Of a DNA stretch of 50,066 nt, positions 8,336 to 16,642 are shown one piece after another; position 1 is the stretch's first letter; the number at the start of each line of letters is the position of its first letter. The position numbers were made by a program, and so were the translations under genes. The notes beneath the pieces were generated by a model. The model saw only the letters and a list, made by a program, of their open reading frames with translations. It made no database searches and was not told where the DNA came from. The stretch spans positions 1 through 50,066 of the forward strand of contig JBELMB010000014.1 of NCBI GenBank assembly GCA_042088665.1, given 5' to 3'. This stretch comes from JBELMB01 sp042088665 (GTDB lineage Bacteria; Pseudomonadota; Alphaproteobacteria; Rhodobacterales; Rhodobacteraceae).

Positions 8336-9670
8336 ATGAAGAAACGAATAGCTGTTTTAGGGGCAGGTCCATCCGGCTTGGCGCAACTGCGCGCCTTCCA
8401 GTCCGCGCAAGCAAAAGGCGCCGAGATCCCCGAGGTCGTCTGTTTTGAAAAACAGGCCAACTGGGGCGGTCTGTGGAACTACACATGGCGCACCGGCCTC
8501 AACCAATACGGAGAGCCGGTACACGGCTCGATGTATCGCTATCTGTGGTCGAACGGACCCAAGGAGGGTCTGGAATTCGCCGACTACAGCTTTGAAGAGC
8601 ACTTTGGAAAGCAAATCGCATCCTACCCACCGCGCGCCGTCCTGTTCGACTACATTCAGGGCCGCGTCGAAAAGGCAGGGGTGCGCGACTGGATCCGGTT
8701 CGAGACCGCAGTGCGTTGGGTGCAAAAGACCGAGAACGGCTTTGACGTGACGGTCTGCGACCTCCCACAGGACCGCACGTATACGGAACATTTCGATCAT
8801 GTCATCGTCGCAACCGGCCATTTCAGCACACCGAACGTGCCCTATTTCGAAGGCTTTGAAACCTTCAAGGGCCGCGTGCTGCACGCGCATGATTTCCGCG
8901 ATGCGATGGAATTTGCCGAAAAGGACGTCCTGATCGTCGGCACTTCCTACTCGGCGGAGGACATCGGCTCGCAACTTTGGAAATACGGGGCCAAGAGCAT
9001 CACAGTCAGCCATCGCACGGCGCCGATGGGCTATGACTGGCCGGACAATTGGAAAGAGGTGCCGCTTTTGACCAAGGTCGACGGCAATACCGCGCATTTC
9101 AAGGACGGCACGACCAAGGACATCGACGCGGTGGTTCTGTGCACCGGCTACAAACACCACTTCCCTTTCCTGCCGGACAGCCTGCGCCTCAAGACACCGA
9201 ACGTCCTTGCCTCGGACGATCTCTACAAGGGCACCACATACGTCCACGACCCCGACCTGTTTTACCTCGGCATGCAGGACCAGTGGTTCACGTTCAACAT
9301 GTTCGACGCGCAGGCCTGGTGGGTGCGGGATGTCATCATGGACCGCATTGCCCTGCCCGATCACACGGCCATGATTGCCGACGTGGATGCGCGCAAGGCC
9401 GCTGAGGCCGCACTTGAGGATGACTACGCCTGCATCTGGTATCAGGGCGGCTACACCAAGGAATTGATGGACGAAACCGACTACCCCAGTTTTGACATCG
9501 AGGCCGCCTGTCAGGCGTTCAAGCAATGGAAAGGGCACAAGAAAGCGGGCATCATGACGTTCCGCAACAATGCCTATACCTCGGCGATCACCGGCACCAT
9601 GGCGCCCAAGCATCACACGCCATGGAAAGACGCGCTGGACGACAGTCTCGAGGTCTATTTGCAGAACTGA
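8336..9670 (+). CDS. tmm: Trimethylamine monooxygenase (flavin-containing monooxygenase)
   Basis: The 444-residue protein has the three hallmarks of class B flavin monooxygenases. These are the FAD dinucleotide motif GAGPSG at residues 9-14, the FMO-identifying motif FKGRVLHAHDF, and the NADPH site VGTSYSAED. A downstream TGYKHHFPFLPD matches the ATG-containing linker region of FMOs. Length and motifs agree with bacterial Tmm, which oxidises trimethylamine to TMAO in the cytoplasm using NADPH and O2 and can also act on dimethyl sulfide. The gene stands alone on the plus strand with its own promoter candidate. The tdm gene 0.9 kb further on would use the product. Confidence is high because of the cluster context. 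Confidence 0.93.
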   Translation: MKKRIAVLGAGPSGLAQLRAFQSAQAKGAEIPEVVCFEKQANWGGLWNYTWRTGLNQYGEPVHGSMYRYLWSNGPKEGLEFADYSFEEHFGKQIASYPPRAVLFDYIQGRVEKAGVRDWIRFETAVRWVQKTENGFDVTVCDLPQDRTYTEHFDHVIVATGHFSTPNVPYFEGFETFKGRVLHAHDFRDAMEFAEKDVLIVGTSYSAEDIGSQLWKYGAKSITVSHRTAPMGYDWPDNWKEVPLLTKVDGNTAHFKDGTTKDIDAVVLCTGYKHHFPFLPDSLRLKTPNVLASDDLYKGTTYVHDPDLFYLGMQDQWFTFNMFDAQAWWVRDVIMDRIALPDHTAMIADVDARKAAEAALEDDYACIWYQGGYTKELMDETDYPSFDIEAACQAFKQWKGHKKAGIMTFRNNAYTSAITGTMAPKHHTPWKDALDDSLEVYLQN

Positions 9671-9677
9671 CGGGGGG

Positions 9678-10124
9678 TCACTTCAGGGGGGCAACCCGCA
9701 GAAACACGTAGGTTTCCCCCAACCCCGCCTTGTCCTTGAGCGAGACGCCAATCTCACGATCGATCCAGCGAAAGGTTTGCAGATCGTAGTAATCCGGGTG
9801 GTTCACGTCCTGATCCGCCGTGGTGTCGACGCGCCCCCCGGAGCAAGCTGTCACTGCGGCCAGCAGACCCTGAAACGCGTCTTTTGCGGCTGGCGCGCGG
9901 TAGGGAAACGCCCAACCGCAGTGCACCTGAGTGCCCCCCGACAGCATCAGCGACGATTTGCACGGCGTCGGCATGGCCATCCCGGAAAGATCCCCGGGAA
10001 AGGTGAGCGCCAGCGCGCGTCCGGGATCCGCAAGGGACCGGAGATCTCGACAGAAATCTGCAGCCGCAGGCAAGCCCGCGACACAGCACACAAAGGCGCA
10101 AGCTGCGATGCCGGGCCTCATCAT
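9678..10124 (-). CDS. Small secreted protein, unknown function (148 aa)
   Basis: The N-terminus MMRPGIAACAFVCCVAGLPAAA is a typical signal peptide with an AAA-type cleavage site; the mature part is about 126 residues. Four cysteines in the mature part (FCRDL, TPCKSS, HCGWAF, TACSGG) could form two disulfides in the periplasm. No family is recognised. It is third in a minus-strand run after tdm and the 121-aa secreted protein, and its stop lies 8 bases from the convergent tmm stop. The arrangement suggests co-expression with tdm, although TMAO demethylation is cytoplasmic, so a direct role is unclear. Confidence 0.65.
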   Translation of the reverse strand: MMRPGIAACAFVCCVAGLPAAADFCRDLRSLADPGRALALTFPGDLSGMAMPTPCKSSLMLSGGTQVHCGWAFPYRAPAAKDAFQGLLAAVTACSGGRVDTTADQDVNHPDYYDLQTFRWIDREIGVSLKDKAGLGETYVFLRVAPLK

Positions 10125-10203
10125 CGCCAGTCAGACCGACCAACCGGTCGGGTCTCATAATCGGACAGGCCGCGGAGGGTGGCAGGGGACAGGGGCCGCA
10201 TGA

Positions 10204-10569
10204 CTATTGCGCCACCAATTGCTGCCCATCCACCACCTCGAACGGCGTCGGCGGGGTCGCCTTGCTGACCCAGAACCACTGGCCCGCAAATTCCATGACA
10301 AACCAGCCTTCCCAGTCGGTGTCTCGAGGCCAGATGCTTTGGTATTCGTCCCCTTCCACACGCCATTGGCCGCGCGTGGACCGCGCGCCGGATTGCGCAT
10401 AGATCGTGCTGCCATCCGGGTCGAAATACTGGCGGTACGCGTTGCCCTCCCAGACTCCGACGGCGGTGTTTCCGGACAGCAGAATATCGATCTCATTGCC
10501 CCGCAACTTCACGGATTGCGCCTCTGCGACGCCAGCGCAAACAGTCAGGGCAAGCGCCAGGCGCATCAT
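10204..10569 (-). CDS. Small secreted protein, unknown function (121 aa), coupled to tdm
   Basis: The protein starts MMRLALALTVCAGVAEAQ, a short signal peptide, followed by a beta-rich domain with GVWEGNAYRQYFDPDGSTIY and RGQWRVEGDEYQSIWP. Such segments are common in small periplasmic proteins of about 100 residues that are annotated only as hypothetical. The start ATG 10569 overlaps the tdm stop in an ATGA arrangement, so the two are translationally coupled. No enzymatic motif is visible. Seven tryptophans in about 104 mature residues are notable and could indicate ligand binding, which is speculation. Confidence 0.7.
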   Translation of the reverse strand: MMRLALALTVCAGVAEAQSVKLRGNEIDILLSGNTAVGVWEGNAYRQYFDPDGSTIYAQSGARSTRGQWRVEGDEYQSIWPRDTDWEGWFVMEFAGQWFWVSKATPPTPFEVVDGQQLVAQ

Positions 10570-12935
10570 GAGCGCGGCCGCTCTTTCCCGGGGTCAAAGG
10601 CGGCCAGAGTTTCGGCCACCCTTGCGGGCAGCCGCATCTGGTGGCCATCCAGTTTGCCCACCTCCACCTGCGTTCCGGCCTCGGCGTGCGCGACATCGAT
10701 GCGCGCCAGGGCAATGTTCTTGTTCAGCAAAGGCGAACGCATGGAGGAAGTCACCTCGCCGATCTGGGCGCGTCCGATATGGATGCAATCGCCATGTGCC
10801 ACATCGACGTTGCTGTCGATCTCAAGCCCGACCAGCTTGCGCATCGGATGCTCCTTGCGCCGGATCAAGGCATCCCGCCCGACGAAATCATCCGGTTTTG
10901 ATTTCAGAGGACAGGTGAACCCGATCCCCGCCTCAAACGGATCTGTCTGATCGGAAAAATCATATCCGGCAAAGATCAGGCCCGCCTCGATCCGTACCAT
11001 GTCCAGCGCCTCCAGCCCCATCGGCGTCAAACCGTGATCCTGTCCGGCCTCCCAGATCGCATCAAAGATCTCGGTGCAATCCTTGGGGTGGCAGAAAACC
11101 TCATAGCCCAATTCACCGGTATAGCCCGTGCGGCTGAGCACAAATGGCGTCCCCGCCTCGTTGTGCAAACGCGCAGGCGTGTGGCGGAACCAGGCAAGCT
11201 GATCGAACTCGGGGTTGTGTGGCGCCGTCCAGACCAGCTTGCGCAGCAAATCCCGGCTTTCGGGGCCTTGCACGGCCAAATTGTGCATCTGGTCTGTCGA
11301 ACTGCGCACAAGGACCTTGAGCCCGTGTTTTTGAGCCAATTCGCGCAGCCACTCGCCACCGTAATCGGCACCGCCAACCCAGCGAAAGTTGTCCTTGCCC
11401 AGGCGGAACACGGTGCCGTCATCGATCATGCCGCCGTGTTCATAACACATGGCCGTGTAGACCACGCCGCCAACCGGCAGGGTCTTCATGTTGCGGGTAA
11501 AGGCGTATTGGCACAGCGCCTCGGCATCCGGGCCGGTGATCTCGAACTTGCGCAAGGGGGACAAATCGAGGACCACGCATTTTTCGCGGCAGGCGTGGTA
11601 CTCGGCGATGGGTCCCGCCGCGGCAAAGCAATTGGCCAGCCAATAGCCGTTGTATTCAATGAAGTTCCGCGTGTGTTTGGCAAAACTGTCATGGAACCCC
11701 GTTTGTTTGGTCATCTTGGCCTCTGAATCTGGTGTGGCGCGGATCGCGATGGCCCTCTGAAAGGTCTCTTTGCCGCTGTAGGTGCGAATGTGGATATCGG
11801 TCGGGTTCCAGCCATTGGCGGCCGTGGTGTCATCGGGGCATGCGCTGGAGACGCAGACGATATCCGTCAAGGCGCGCAACAGCACGAAATCGCCCGGCCG
11901 GCTCCATGGTTCATCCGCGTACATCACGCCGTGGTCGTCAAGGAAGGTGTTGAAGAAGAAGTTGATCGCCATCCAGCCAGGGCGGCCCGTTACATTGAAT
12001 TCAGCCAGCGCAGAATTGAAGTTGTCCGAGCAATTCGCATGACCGGGATAGCCGATGTCATCGTAGTACTTGGCGCTGCAAGCCATCGCAAAGGCATCAT
12101 GCCTGCCGCAGGTGTCCTGCACCACTTCGACAAGGGGCACCATGTCCTGATCATAGTATTTCGCATGCAGTCCGGGCATGGGGTAGGCATGCCCCATCAA
12201 GGTCCGCGTGGTGGTGACATCCAGCGCGTGTTCGATGCCCTTGTCCAGCTTGCGGGCGGAAAAGCACTCGAAATCGGTGCATTGGCGACCATCCACGTCG
12301 AGGATCTGGATATAGTCCCCGGCTTTGACGAAATAGGCCTCAGCCGTTTGGCTGTGAATGCGCAGGTCGGTCAAAGGATCGGCAAGCGGGTCCGGCAAGG
12401 CAAACGATCCATGCGTCTTGATGACGGCACGTTTGATCGTCACGGTCAGCGGCGTGGCCGTGTCTTGTGCCTCGAAATCCATCGCTTTGCCCGGCGCGGC
12501 GATGATCACGGTGCCTGCGCGCACAGCGGTGAAACCGGCCTCTGTTCCGGCGGGCGTGGTGCTTTCAAACAGATGCACGGCTTGCGCCGTTCCCAGATCG
12601 ATCTTTCGCGCTTCAAGCCCCATGCGCAGACCGCGCAAGGACCGATCACTCGCCGTCAGCAGCGCGGCGAGCCCGGTTGCAAGACCACCCGCCGTGGCGC
12701 CAAGGATACCCGCATCGGCGCGGCCCGCCGCATCCGCGACGACGATCTCACAGGGTTGCCCGCCCTCGTCATTCACGACCGTGATCCGGTCGCCCGTCTC
12801 GATCGGGATCAGAACGGCCCCTTGCCCTTCAACGACATAGCGCTCTGTCCCCGGCGGCAGCGAAAAGACCCGGGGCTTGATGATCGCGCTGGGTTTCGGA
12901 GCGCCCGGCCGCACAATGGGATAGTCGTCGAGCAC
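10566..12935 (-). CDS. tdm: TMAO demethylase Tdm (DUF1989 domain plus GcvT domain)
   Basis: The 789-residue product has two parts. Residues 1 to about 400 are DUF1989-like, with RQCTDFECFSARK, TCGRHDAFAMACSAKYYDD and NCSDNFN supplying the cysteines and acidic or histidine residues expected for metal binding. From about residue 409 (MTKQTGFHDSF) a complete GcvT domain follows, with VLDLSPLRKFEITGPDAEAL and SRTGYTGELGYEVF. This fusion is the known Tdm layout: the N-terminal part splits TMAO to dimethylamine and formaldehyde and the C-terminal part binds folate. The start is GTG 12935 because GAGGAGG lies exactly 6 bases upstream; the longer ATG start at 12962 would place that site inside the gene. 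Confidence 0.92.
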   Translation of the reverse strand: MLDDYPIVRPGAPKPSAIIKPRVFSLPPGTERYVVEGQGAVLIPIETGDRITVVNDEGGQPCEIVVADAAGRADAGILGATAGGLATGLAALLTASDRSLRGLRMGLEARKIDLGTAQAVHLFESTTPAGTEAGFTAVRAGTVIIAAPGKAMDFEAQDTATPLTVTIKRAVIKTHGSFALPDPLADPLTDLRIHSQTAEAYFVKAGDYIQILDVDGRQCTDFECFSARKLDKGIEHALDVTTTRTLMGHAYPMPGLHAKYYDQDMVPLVEVVQDTCGRHDAFAMACSAKYYDDIGYPGHANCSDNFNSALAEFNVTGRPGWMAINFFFNTFLDDHGVMYADEPWSRPGDFVLLRALTDIVCVSSACPDDTTAANGWNPTDIHIRTYSGKETFQRAIAIRATPDSEAKMTKQTGFHDSFAKHTRNFIEYNGYWLANCFAAAGPIAEYHACREKCVVLDLSPLRKFEITGPDAEALCQYAFTRNMKTLPVGGVVYTAMCYEHGGMIDDGTVFRLGKDNFRWVGGADYGGEWLRELAQKHGLKVLVRSSTDQMHNLAVQGPESRDLLRKLVWTAPHNPEFDQLAWFRHTPARLHNEAGTPFVLSRTGYTGELGYEVFCHPKDCTEIFDAIWEAGQDHGLTPMGLEALDMVRIEAGLIFAGYDFSDQTDPFEAGIGFTCPLKSKPDDFVGRDALIRRKEHPMRKLVGLEIDSNVDVAHGDCIHIGRAQIGEVTSSMRSPLLNKNIALARIDVAHAEAGTQVEVGKLDGHQMRLPARVAETLAAFDPGKERPRS

Positions 12936-12986
12936 TTTGATCCTCCTCAGGGCATGTTGCATAAACGGAATATTTGTTTAATGATA

Positions 12987-13014
12987 AGAATACAGACGCC
13001 CGCCGCGACGGCAA
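12987..13014 (-). promoter_or_regulatory. Candidate promoter for tdm
   Basis: On the minus strand TTGCCG (13014-13009) and TATTCT (12992-12987) are separated by 16 bases, about 50 bases before the tdm start codon. The surrounding 60 bases are AT-rich. The match is modest and no experimental support exists. Confidence 0.28.
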
Positions 13015-13029
13015 ACAAATTCGGACGCC

Positions 13030-13194
13030 ATGACCAATCATCAGATCAATTTTTGCGGCTGGGTTCTGTTCATCCTTTCGGCCATCGGGTTCTGTATAGC
13101 ATCCATCGGCAGTTTTTGGGCGATGTTCGGATCGGTGTTCTTTCTGTTTGGATGCCTTGTCTTCATGGTTCCCTACTTTCGGCGCGAAAAATGA
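13030..13194 (+). CDS. Small membrane protein, 54 aa, coupled to EamA permease
   Basis: A 54-codon frame runs from ATG 13030 to TGA 13194. The protein is almost wholly hydrophobic with two helices (WVLFILSAIGFCIASIGSFW and MFGSVFFLFGCLVFMVP) and a basic end, YFRREK. The stop overlaps the ATG of the following permease in an ATGA arrangement, which is good evidence that the frame is translated. The divergent tdm starts 95 bases away. Function is unknown; an accessory subunit or translational leader for the permease is possible. Confidence 0.65.
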   Translation: MTNHQINFCGWVLFILSAIGFCIASIGSFWAMFGSVFFLFGCLVFMVPYFRREK

Positions 13195-14036
13195 ACGCCT
13201 TGGCATTGGGAATGGTGGCCGCACTGTGCTGGGGCTTTCAAGACATTTGCATCCGGTTTTTCAGCCAACGCACACCGGTGAGCGCCTGCATCTTCACGGT
13301 TCTGATGTCGGGCCTCGTGTTCCAGAGCATCGTTACCCTGTCCACAGGCACCCTGCAGGCGCTGCCTGCCGAGGGGGTCTGGTACGCCTTGGCCGCCGGG
13401 TTCTGTTTTGTCCCGGCGACCTTCGGGTTGTTCTACGCGTTCCAGCGCGGGCCTGTCCGGCTTGTGGCGCCAACGGTTGCCAGCTATCCGATCCTGTCGC
13501 TGATCTGGGCGGCAAGCCAGGGCACACCCATCAGTATTACACAGTTGGCTGCGGTGATTTGCATCATCACAGGTGTCGGAAGCGTTGCTGCCCTGTCCGA
13601 CAAAAGCGACGACAACACCCCCGGAAAAGGCATAACGATACTGCTGGCAGGCATGTCCGCGGCGGGTTTCGCCGCGACATTCGCATTGGGCCAACGCGCC
13701 GCGGAGGTCAGCCATGAGCATCCCAGCACGCTTTTGGCACGCGTCTTTGCGATTGCGCTGATCACTGCCATTTTTCTGGTGCTGGGCAAAAAGCTCTGGC
13801 CGGGAAAAGCGGCCCTGCCGTGGCTGATCGCGATGGGCATAGCGGACGGGCTGGCGTTGCTCTGCGTCGTGTCGGCGGGCAATTTGCCGAATGCACATTT
13901 CGCTGCTGTTTCATCTTCGTTGTTTGGTCTGATGACGATCTTGCTGGCCTGGGTGGTGCTGAAAGAGCCCATGACCCTTGCGCAATGGGCCGGCTGTTTT
14001 CTGGCCTTTGCCGGGATCGGCTATCTGGCGCTGTGA
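13191..14036 (+). CDS. EamA (drug/metabolite transporter) family permease
   Basis: The 281-residue protein has about ten hydrophobic helices arranged as two EamA halves: residues 1-140 (ALGMVAALCWGFQDICIRFF to ITGVGSVAAL) and 150-281 (ITILLAGMSAAGFAATFALG to WAGCFLAFAGIGYLAL). The motif VLKEPMTLAQWAGCFLAFAG is typical of the last helices in the family. ATG 13191 overlaps the stop of the 54-aa gene. It is divergent from tdm, so export or import of a methylamine-related metabolite is possible, but DMT-family members act on many substrates and nothing in the sequence sets this one. Confidence 0.85.
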   Translation: MNALALGMVAALCWGFQDICIRFFSQRTPVSACIFTVLMSGLVFQSIVTLSTGTLQALPAEGVWYALAAGFCFVPATFGLFYAFQRGPVRLVAPTVASYPILSLIWAASQGTPISITQLAAVICIITGVGSVAALSDKSDDNTPGKGITILLAGMSAAGFAATFALGQRAAEVSHEHPSTLLARVFAIALITAIFLVLGKKLWPGKAALPWLIAMGIADGLALLCVVSAGNLPNAHFAAVSSSLFGLMTILLAWVVLKEPMTLAQWAGCFLAFAGIGYLAL

Positions 14037-14193
14037 CTTGCCGCACCGGATTGTCAGTCAGGCGGGCCGGGTCAGAGACCTGTCGGTGACGGTGGGTTCG
14101 CTCATGAGACACGACGGATGCCAGACAGACCCGGTTCACAGCCTTGCACCGACAGGGCCAGGGATCGGCGTTCCGCCCCGCTCTAAAGCCGCC

Positions 14194-15141
14194 TCAGGTT
14201 GCGCGCAAAGCGGCAGATCCCAATGGGGCGGCGACCTGCAAGATCCAGTTGTTGAACGCGGCCACTTCGGGCCGCTCCAGCGACGCCGCCGTCGTTGCGA
14301 GATCATACCCCAGTCCGGTTGTTTCAGCGTAGCGCGGAAACGGTTGGATCAGCAGACCGGCCTCAAACGGATCGAGTAGAATTGGCCAACTGGCGAGGAT
14401 CAGCCCCTGCCCCGAAATCGCGGCCTGCACCGCCAGTCCATAGTCGCTGAACCTGAGGCCCTTGTTGGTGTCGATCGCGCTGATCTGGTTGCGCACCGCC
14501 CACTCCGACCAATCGAACCACTTTTTCGTGGTCTTCGCCCAGGGTTGATCGGACAAATCCCAGTGGATCAACGGCGTTGCCGCAAAGGGATCCGGCGCCG
14601 CAAGGGCCTGCAATTCCTGCGCCAATGCAGGGCTGCAAGCTGGAAACACCCTGTCGTCGAACAAGCGTTTGGAAACAAGCTCGGGGTCGACCGCCACGCC
14701 GTATCTGATCGCGATGTCGACATCGCTGGTCTTCAGATCGACAATCTTCTGACTGGAATCGATCAGGACATCGATGCCCGGGTTCTGCTTGCGAAAGGCC
14801 GGGAGACGCGGAACCAGCCAAGTGGTGGCCAGCGACGCCTCGACCGTCACGATCACCCGCCGAGGCGCATCGAATTCCCGCATCTTGCGGACGCCATCTG
14901 CCAGATGCTGCATAGCCGCCGCAAGATCGCTTTGCCCATGTGTCGCCGCCGCGGTCAATGCCACGCCTCGCCCGCATCGCACCACAAGGCGTCGGTCAAA
15001 CGCAGTCTCGAGTTTGGCGACGAGCTGTTTCACCGCCGCTGGCGTGACGCGCAGCTCCTCCGCCGCGCGCTGATAGCTTTGGTTGCGGCCAACCGCTTCG
15101 AGCGCGCGCAGGGCATTGAGGGAGGGCATCCAATCGGACAT
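14194..15141 (-). CDS. LysR-family transcriptional regulator (GcvA-like)
   Basis: The 315-residue protein has an N-terminal winged helix-turn-helix at about residues 7-65 (LNALRALEAVGRNQSYQRAA, TPAAVKQLVAKLE) and a LysR substrate-binding domain, with TVEASLATTWLVPRLPAF at its start. The LNALRALEAV opening and the domain layout are closest to GcvA-type regulators. It is divergent from the GcvT/DmdA-like gene across a 159-base gap that holds a dyad, so regulation of that gene is the natural prediction. The 3' end faces the EamA gene. Confidence 0.88.
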   Translation of the reverse strand: MSDWMPSLNALRALEAVGRNQSYQRAAEELRVTPAAVKQLVAKLETAFDRRLVVRCGRGVALTAAATHGQSDLAAAMQHLADGVRKMREFDAPRRVIVTVEASLATTWLVPRLPAFRKQNPGIDVLIDSSQKIVDLKTSDVDIAIRYGVAVDPELVSKRLFDDRVFPACSPALAQELQALAAPDPFAATPLIHWDLSDQPWAKTTKKWFDWSEWAVRNQISAIDTNKGLRFSDYGLAVQAAISGQGLILASWPILLDPFEAGLLIQPFPRYAETTGLGYDLATTAASLERPEVAAFNNWILQVAAPLGSAALRAT

Positions 15142-15193
15142 AAGTTAGTTTTTCTACTTCCAGTCTGCAGTTCAAATGCCTTCTTCGGCGACA

Positions 15194-15210
15194 ATAGATC
15201 AAGTATCGAT
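15194..15210. promoter_or_regulatory. Candidate LysR operator dyad
   Basis: ATAGAT (15194-15199) and ATCGAT (15205-15210) form an imperfect inverted repeat with a 5-base spacer, 52 bases from the regulator start and 90 from the GcvT-like gene. A second short dyad, TAGA-ATA-TCTA, lies at 15244-15254. The size and place fit LysR sites, but the identity is unproven. Confidence 0.3.
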
Positions 15211-15300
15211 TGTGGCAGGACGCAGGATTTTGCGACATCGATGTAGAATATCTAAACAGGCATGCCTCAACGAAGGCCCGCCAAACACCGGGAGAAGACC

Positions 15301-16485
15301 ATGCGGTCAAGCGACGGAACCACCAGAAGCGTTGTGACAGATCTGCCAGGCGCGGGCTGGGACTACTCGATCACGCGTCATCCCTATCATGCGCATGAGC
15401 AACCAAAAGGCGCGCATTATTGCGTCTACAACCGTCGCCTGATGGCGGTCTGCTTTGACGATCATTCGACCGAGGATGGCTATTGGCGATTGCGCCGGGA
15501 GGCCGCGCTGCTGAACACGGGCGAGTTTCCACTGGAGTTTCGTGGACCCGATGCCGAGCGCCTGCTCGACAAGCTGTTCACCAAGGACATCACCAAGGTC
15601 AAGGTCGGCCGCTGCGGCTATGGTCTTGCCTGTTACGAAGACGGCGGGTTGCTGGTCGATGGCATCCTGTTGCGACTGGCGGAGGATCGATTCTGGTATG
15701 CACAGGCCGATGGCGATTTCTATTCATGGGCGCGCGCGCATGCGGCGGGCATGGACGTGGAAATCATCGATCCCGATGTCTTTGTCAGCCAGGTCCAGGG
15801 CCCCAACGCGCTCAAGATCCTTGAGGCCGCCGCCACGGATGGGCTGCCGGAAAAGTTCACCTATTTCGCCATCGCCCGCGTCGATTTTGGCGGACAGGAA
15901 GTGATCATCACCCGCACGGGCTACACCAATGAGCTTGGCTGGGAATTCTACACCGAGCCCCACCACGACGCCGACGCGCTTTGGGCCCATCTCAAGGCCG
16001 CCGGAGAAGCGCATGGTCTGGAAATCTTTGGCCTCGACGCGATGAACATTCGCCGGATCGAAGCGGGCATCCTGAATGCCGGCTCGGATTTCAATCCCTC
16101 CACCACGCCTTATGCCGCCGGGCTTGGGCGTTTCATTGACGAAGACAAGGGCGACTTTATCGGCAAGGCAGCGCTGGCAACGGCCTCACGGGAGCGTCGG
16201 TCGCACGGGTTGAAATGCGCCAATGGAGAGCCCCTCATTTCCGGTGATATCTGTGTGGACGGGGTGGTTGTCGGCACCGTCACCGCCGGGGCAATCTCGC
16301 CGTATCTCGGACATGGGATCGGCATTGGCTTGATGGAAAGCGACGCGCATGGCGTTGGCCTGGCCGTCGAGATCAAGTGCAAGGACGGCAGCCTGCAGGC
16401 GGGCGAACTGGTCGAACTGCCGATGTATGATCAAGCCTGCGAGATCCCGCGCGGCAAGCTTGTCGATATCCCGGAACGCCCATAA
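15301..16485 (+). CDS. GcvT/DmdA-like folate-dependent demethylase, substrate unknown
   Basis: The 394-residue protein has the full GcvT fold: an N-terminal FPLEFRGPDAERLLDKLFTKD segment, QVQGPNALKILEAA, the signature TRTGYTNELGWEFY, LDAMNIRRIEAGILNAGSDF, and a C-terminal GTVTAGAISPYLGHGIGIGL. ATG 15301 was chosen over the longer frame because GGGAG lies just upstream. The lead-in GAHYCVYNRRLMAVCF recalls DmdA-like proteins, in which folate accepts a methyl group from a sulfonium or amine. Divergence from a LysR regulator suggests substrate induction. It could act on a betaine, DMSP or another methylated compound; the sequence alone does not decide. A strong terminator follows. Confidence 0.82.
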   Translation: MRSSDGTTRSVVTDLPGAGWDYSITRHPYHAHEQPKGAHYCVYNRRLMAVCFDDHSTEDGYWRLRREAALLNTGEFPLEFRGPDAERLLDKLFTKDITKVKVGRCGYGLACYEDGGLLVDGILLRLAEDRFWYAQADGDFYSWARAHAAGMDVEIIDPDVFVSQVQGPNALKILEAAATDGLPEKFTYFAIARVDFGGQEVIITRTGYTNELGWEFYTEPHHDADALWAHLKAAGEAHGLEIFGLDAMNIRRIEAGILNAGSDFNPSTTPYAAGLGRFIDEDKGDFIGKAALATASRERRSHGLKCANGEPLISGDICVDGVVVGTVTAGAISPYLGHGIGIGLMESDAHGVGLAVEIKCKDGSLQAGELVELPMYDQACEIPRGKLVDIPERP

Positions 16486-16543
16486 GGCCGCGGCGCAGTC
16501 TGCCCGTCTCCGGTCAGTCGACCTCCGGACGAACCCAAAGCCG

Positions 16544-16577
16544 CGCCACCCTCTGCGGAGGGTGGCGTTTTCTTTTG
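16544..16577 (+). terminator. Intrinsic terminator after the GcvT/DmdA-like gene
   Basis: CGCCACCCTC (16544-16553) and GAGGGTGGCG (16558-16567) form a perfect 10-bp stem with a TGCG loop, followed by TTTTCTTTT. It lies 58 bases after the stop codon at 16485 and works in the plus direction; no T tract is present on the other side. Confidence 0.92.
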
Positions 16578-16642
16578 TGCGATAGAAACACCTTGAGCCC
16601 GCCGCGTTTCCCTCACCGGGGAACGACGAGACCGGCCAGGGT

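Noticed and set aside
11790..13190. Long N-terminal extension of the EamA frame antisense to tdm
   Set aside because: The family N-terminus MNALALGMVAALCWG begins at 13191 and is coupled to the 54-aa gene; the extension is antisense to the Tdm N-terminal domain.
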